Assembly (NCBI GenBank): GCA_028875955.1
Contig: JAGWTX010000092.1
Location: forward strand, 1-7,876
Source: Bacteroidota bacterium
GTDB taxonomy: Bacteria > Bacteroidota > Bacteroidia > Chitinophagales > Chitinophagaceae
Reading direction: 5' to 3'
DNA: 7,876 bases
Shown here: positions 7,395 to 7,876 of the stretch, one piece after another
Position numbering within the stretch: position 1 is the first letter of the stretch
Layout: every line of letters begins with the position of its first letter
Translations under genes and position numbers: made by a program
Notes under the pieces: model-generated
Database searches by the model: none
What the model saw: only the letters and a program-made list of their open reading frames with translations
Told to the model about the DNA's origin: nothing

Positions 7395-7504
7395 TTTGAA
7401 AATTTGAAAATATGCTGATTTGAAAATGAGTCTGGCCCAACTGCCTGACTCATTTTATTTTTAATCATGTCATTTTCAAAATTTCAAATTCCCGCATTTT
7501 CAAA
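7395..7504. repeat. Inverted repeat built from TTTGAAAA octamers
   Basis: The left arm has TTTGAAAA at 7395, 7403 and 7419. The right arm has TTTTCAAA at 7473-7480 and 7497-7504 and ATTTCAAA at 7481-7488. Both arms are 32 bases in exact 8-base register: unit, unit, unrelated octamer, unit on the left, and unit, unrelated octamer, variant unit, unit on the reverse-complemented right. Both arms end in TG. The segment fills almost the whole gap between two convergent genes and encloses the terminator hairpin. Confidence 0.8.
7423..7456. terminator. Probable bidirectional terminator between convergent genes
   Basis: A perfect 10-bp stem, AAAATGAGTC (7423-7432) with GACTCATTTT (7447-7456), is extended after a T-T mismatch by GGC/GCC (7434-7436, 7443-7445) around a 6-base loop. 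The T-rich stretch at 7453-7462 serves the AAA+ gene. On the other strand the ATTTTCAAAT side gives a shorter T run for the cysteine desulfurase gene. Confidence 0.75.
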
Positions 7505-7508
7505 TTCT

Positions 7509-7876
7509 TTAAATCAATTCTTTCAGTTTTTCAACAACCGTATCAATTTCAGCAGTGGTATTGTGTTTGCTGAAAGAGAAACGAACCGTAACCTGGTTGG
7601 GATTATTGTTGATGGCGCGGATCACATGCGATCCCTGGTCGGCACCACTGGTACAGGCGCTACCGCCACTGGCGCAGATATTGTTGATATCCATATTGAA
7701 CAGGATCATTTCGCTTTTCTCCGTTTTGGGAAAACTCACACTTAACACCGTATAAAGACAACTACCCAGCGGATCGCCATTAAAGGCAACACCTTTGATG
7801 TTCTTTTTCAGACGATCCATCATATAGGTCTTCAAACCCCGAACATAAGTACTGTCTTTCTCATAACCATCCGTCG
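7509..7876 (-). CDS. NifS/IscS-like cysteine desulfurase (partial, N-terminus beyond the right edge)
   Basis: PLP-dependent enzyme that removes sulfur from L-cysteine as an enzyme persulfide, giving alanine and feeding Fe-S cluster and thio-cofactor synthesis. Only the C-terminal 122 codons' worth is visible: the frame is open to the right edge and ends with the TAA at 7511-7509. The catalytic loop ICASGGSACTSGADQGSHV carries the active-site Cys in SAC-x-SG form, typical of class I (IscS/NifS-like) enzymes and unlike the RxGHHC form of SufS. The end of the protein (VTVRFSFSKHNTTAEID) matches the usual xxRFSxxxxNTxxEID closing region. The PLP lysine and N-terminal domain lie outside the window. 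The true start is not present; an internal TTG at 7835 is only a leucine codon. It is convergent with the AAA+ gene and shares the hairpin terminator. Whether it is the housekeeping enzyme or a paralogue cannot be judged, so no symbol is given. Confidence 0.92.
   Translation of the reverse strand, partial: TDGYEKDSTYVRGLKTYMMDRLKKNIKGVAFNGDPLGSCLYTVLSVSFPKTEKSEMILFNMDINNICASGGSACTSGADQGSHVIRAINNNPNQVTVRFSFSKHNTTAEIDTVVEKLKELI

Noticed and set aside
7467..7745. Plus-strand open frame of 92 codons at the right end
   Set aside because: It is antisense to the cysteine desulfurase, whose catalytic loop and C-terminal signature are clear; it also starts inside the repeat.
1..7876. A sulfur-metabolism gene cluster joining mtaB and the cysteine desulfurase
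   Set aside because: The two genes are more than 6 kb apart with unrelated transcription units between them, so the shared sulfur theme is probably coincidence.

Overview
The window looks like ordinary chromosome of a Bacteroidota bacterium, most likely of the Chitinophagaceae/Sphingobacteriia type. The evidence is a DUF2723 membrane protein with the Bacteroidota-style sequence, matches to the Bacteroidota -7 promoter element (TAnnTTTG) next to genes, weak or absent Shine-Dalgarno sequences, and intergenic palindromes built from very short tandem units. The genus assignment is inference. I see no phage, transposase, integrase, tRNA, rRNA or CRISPR array.

Layout: (1) 1-1061, minus strand: the N-terminal 353 codons of an MtaB-type tRNA methylthiotransferase, cut by the left edge. 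(2) 1062-1277: a 216-bp divergent intergenic region. It holds an imperfect inverted repeat of heptamers, with one outward-facing TAnnTTTG promoter element at each end. (3) 1278-4532, plus strand: a 1084-residue multi-pass DUF2723/GT-C-type protein (putative protein O-mannosyltransferase family), closed by a strong intrinsic terminator at 4551-4577. (4) 4664-5761 and 5844-7391, plus strand: a VWA-domain protein followed by a MoxR-like AAA+ ATPase, together a two-gene chaperone-like unit. (5) 7392-7508: a convergent intergenic region with an octamer-based inverted repeat whose core is a probable bidirectional terminator. (6) 7509-7876, minus strand: the C-terminal part of a NifS/IscS-like cysteine desulfurase, cut by the right edge.

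How the genes relate: the VWA and AAA+ genes almost certainly work together, because VWA/MoxR pairs remodel or metallate client proteins. The unit is bounded by a terminator on each side, and its client is not encoded nearby. It is the best candidate for an uncharacterised system here, all the more because the AAA+ protein has non-canonical Walker A and Walker B residues. MtaB needs Fe-S clusters and sulfur, which cysteine desulfurases ultimately supply, but these two genes sit at opposite ends of the window and I would not claim a functional unit. The DUF2723 protein stands alone as one transcription unit.
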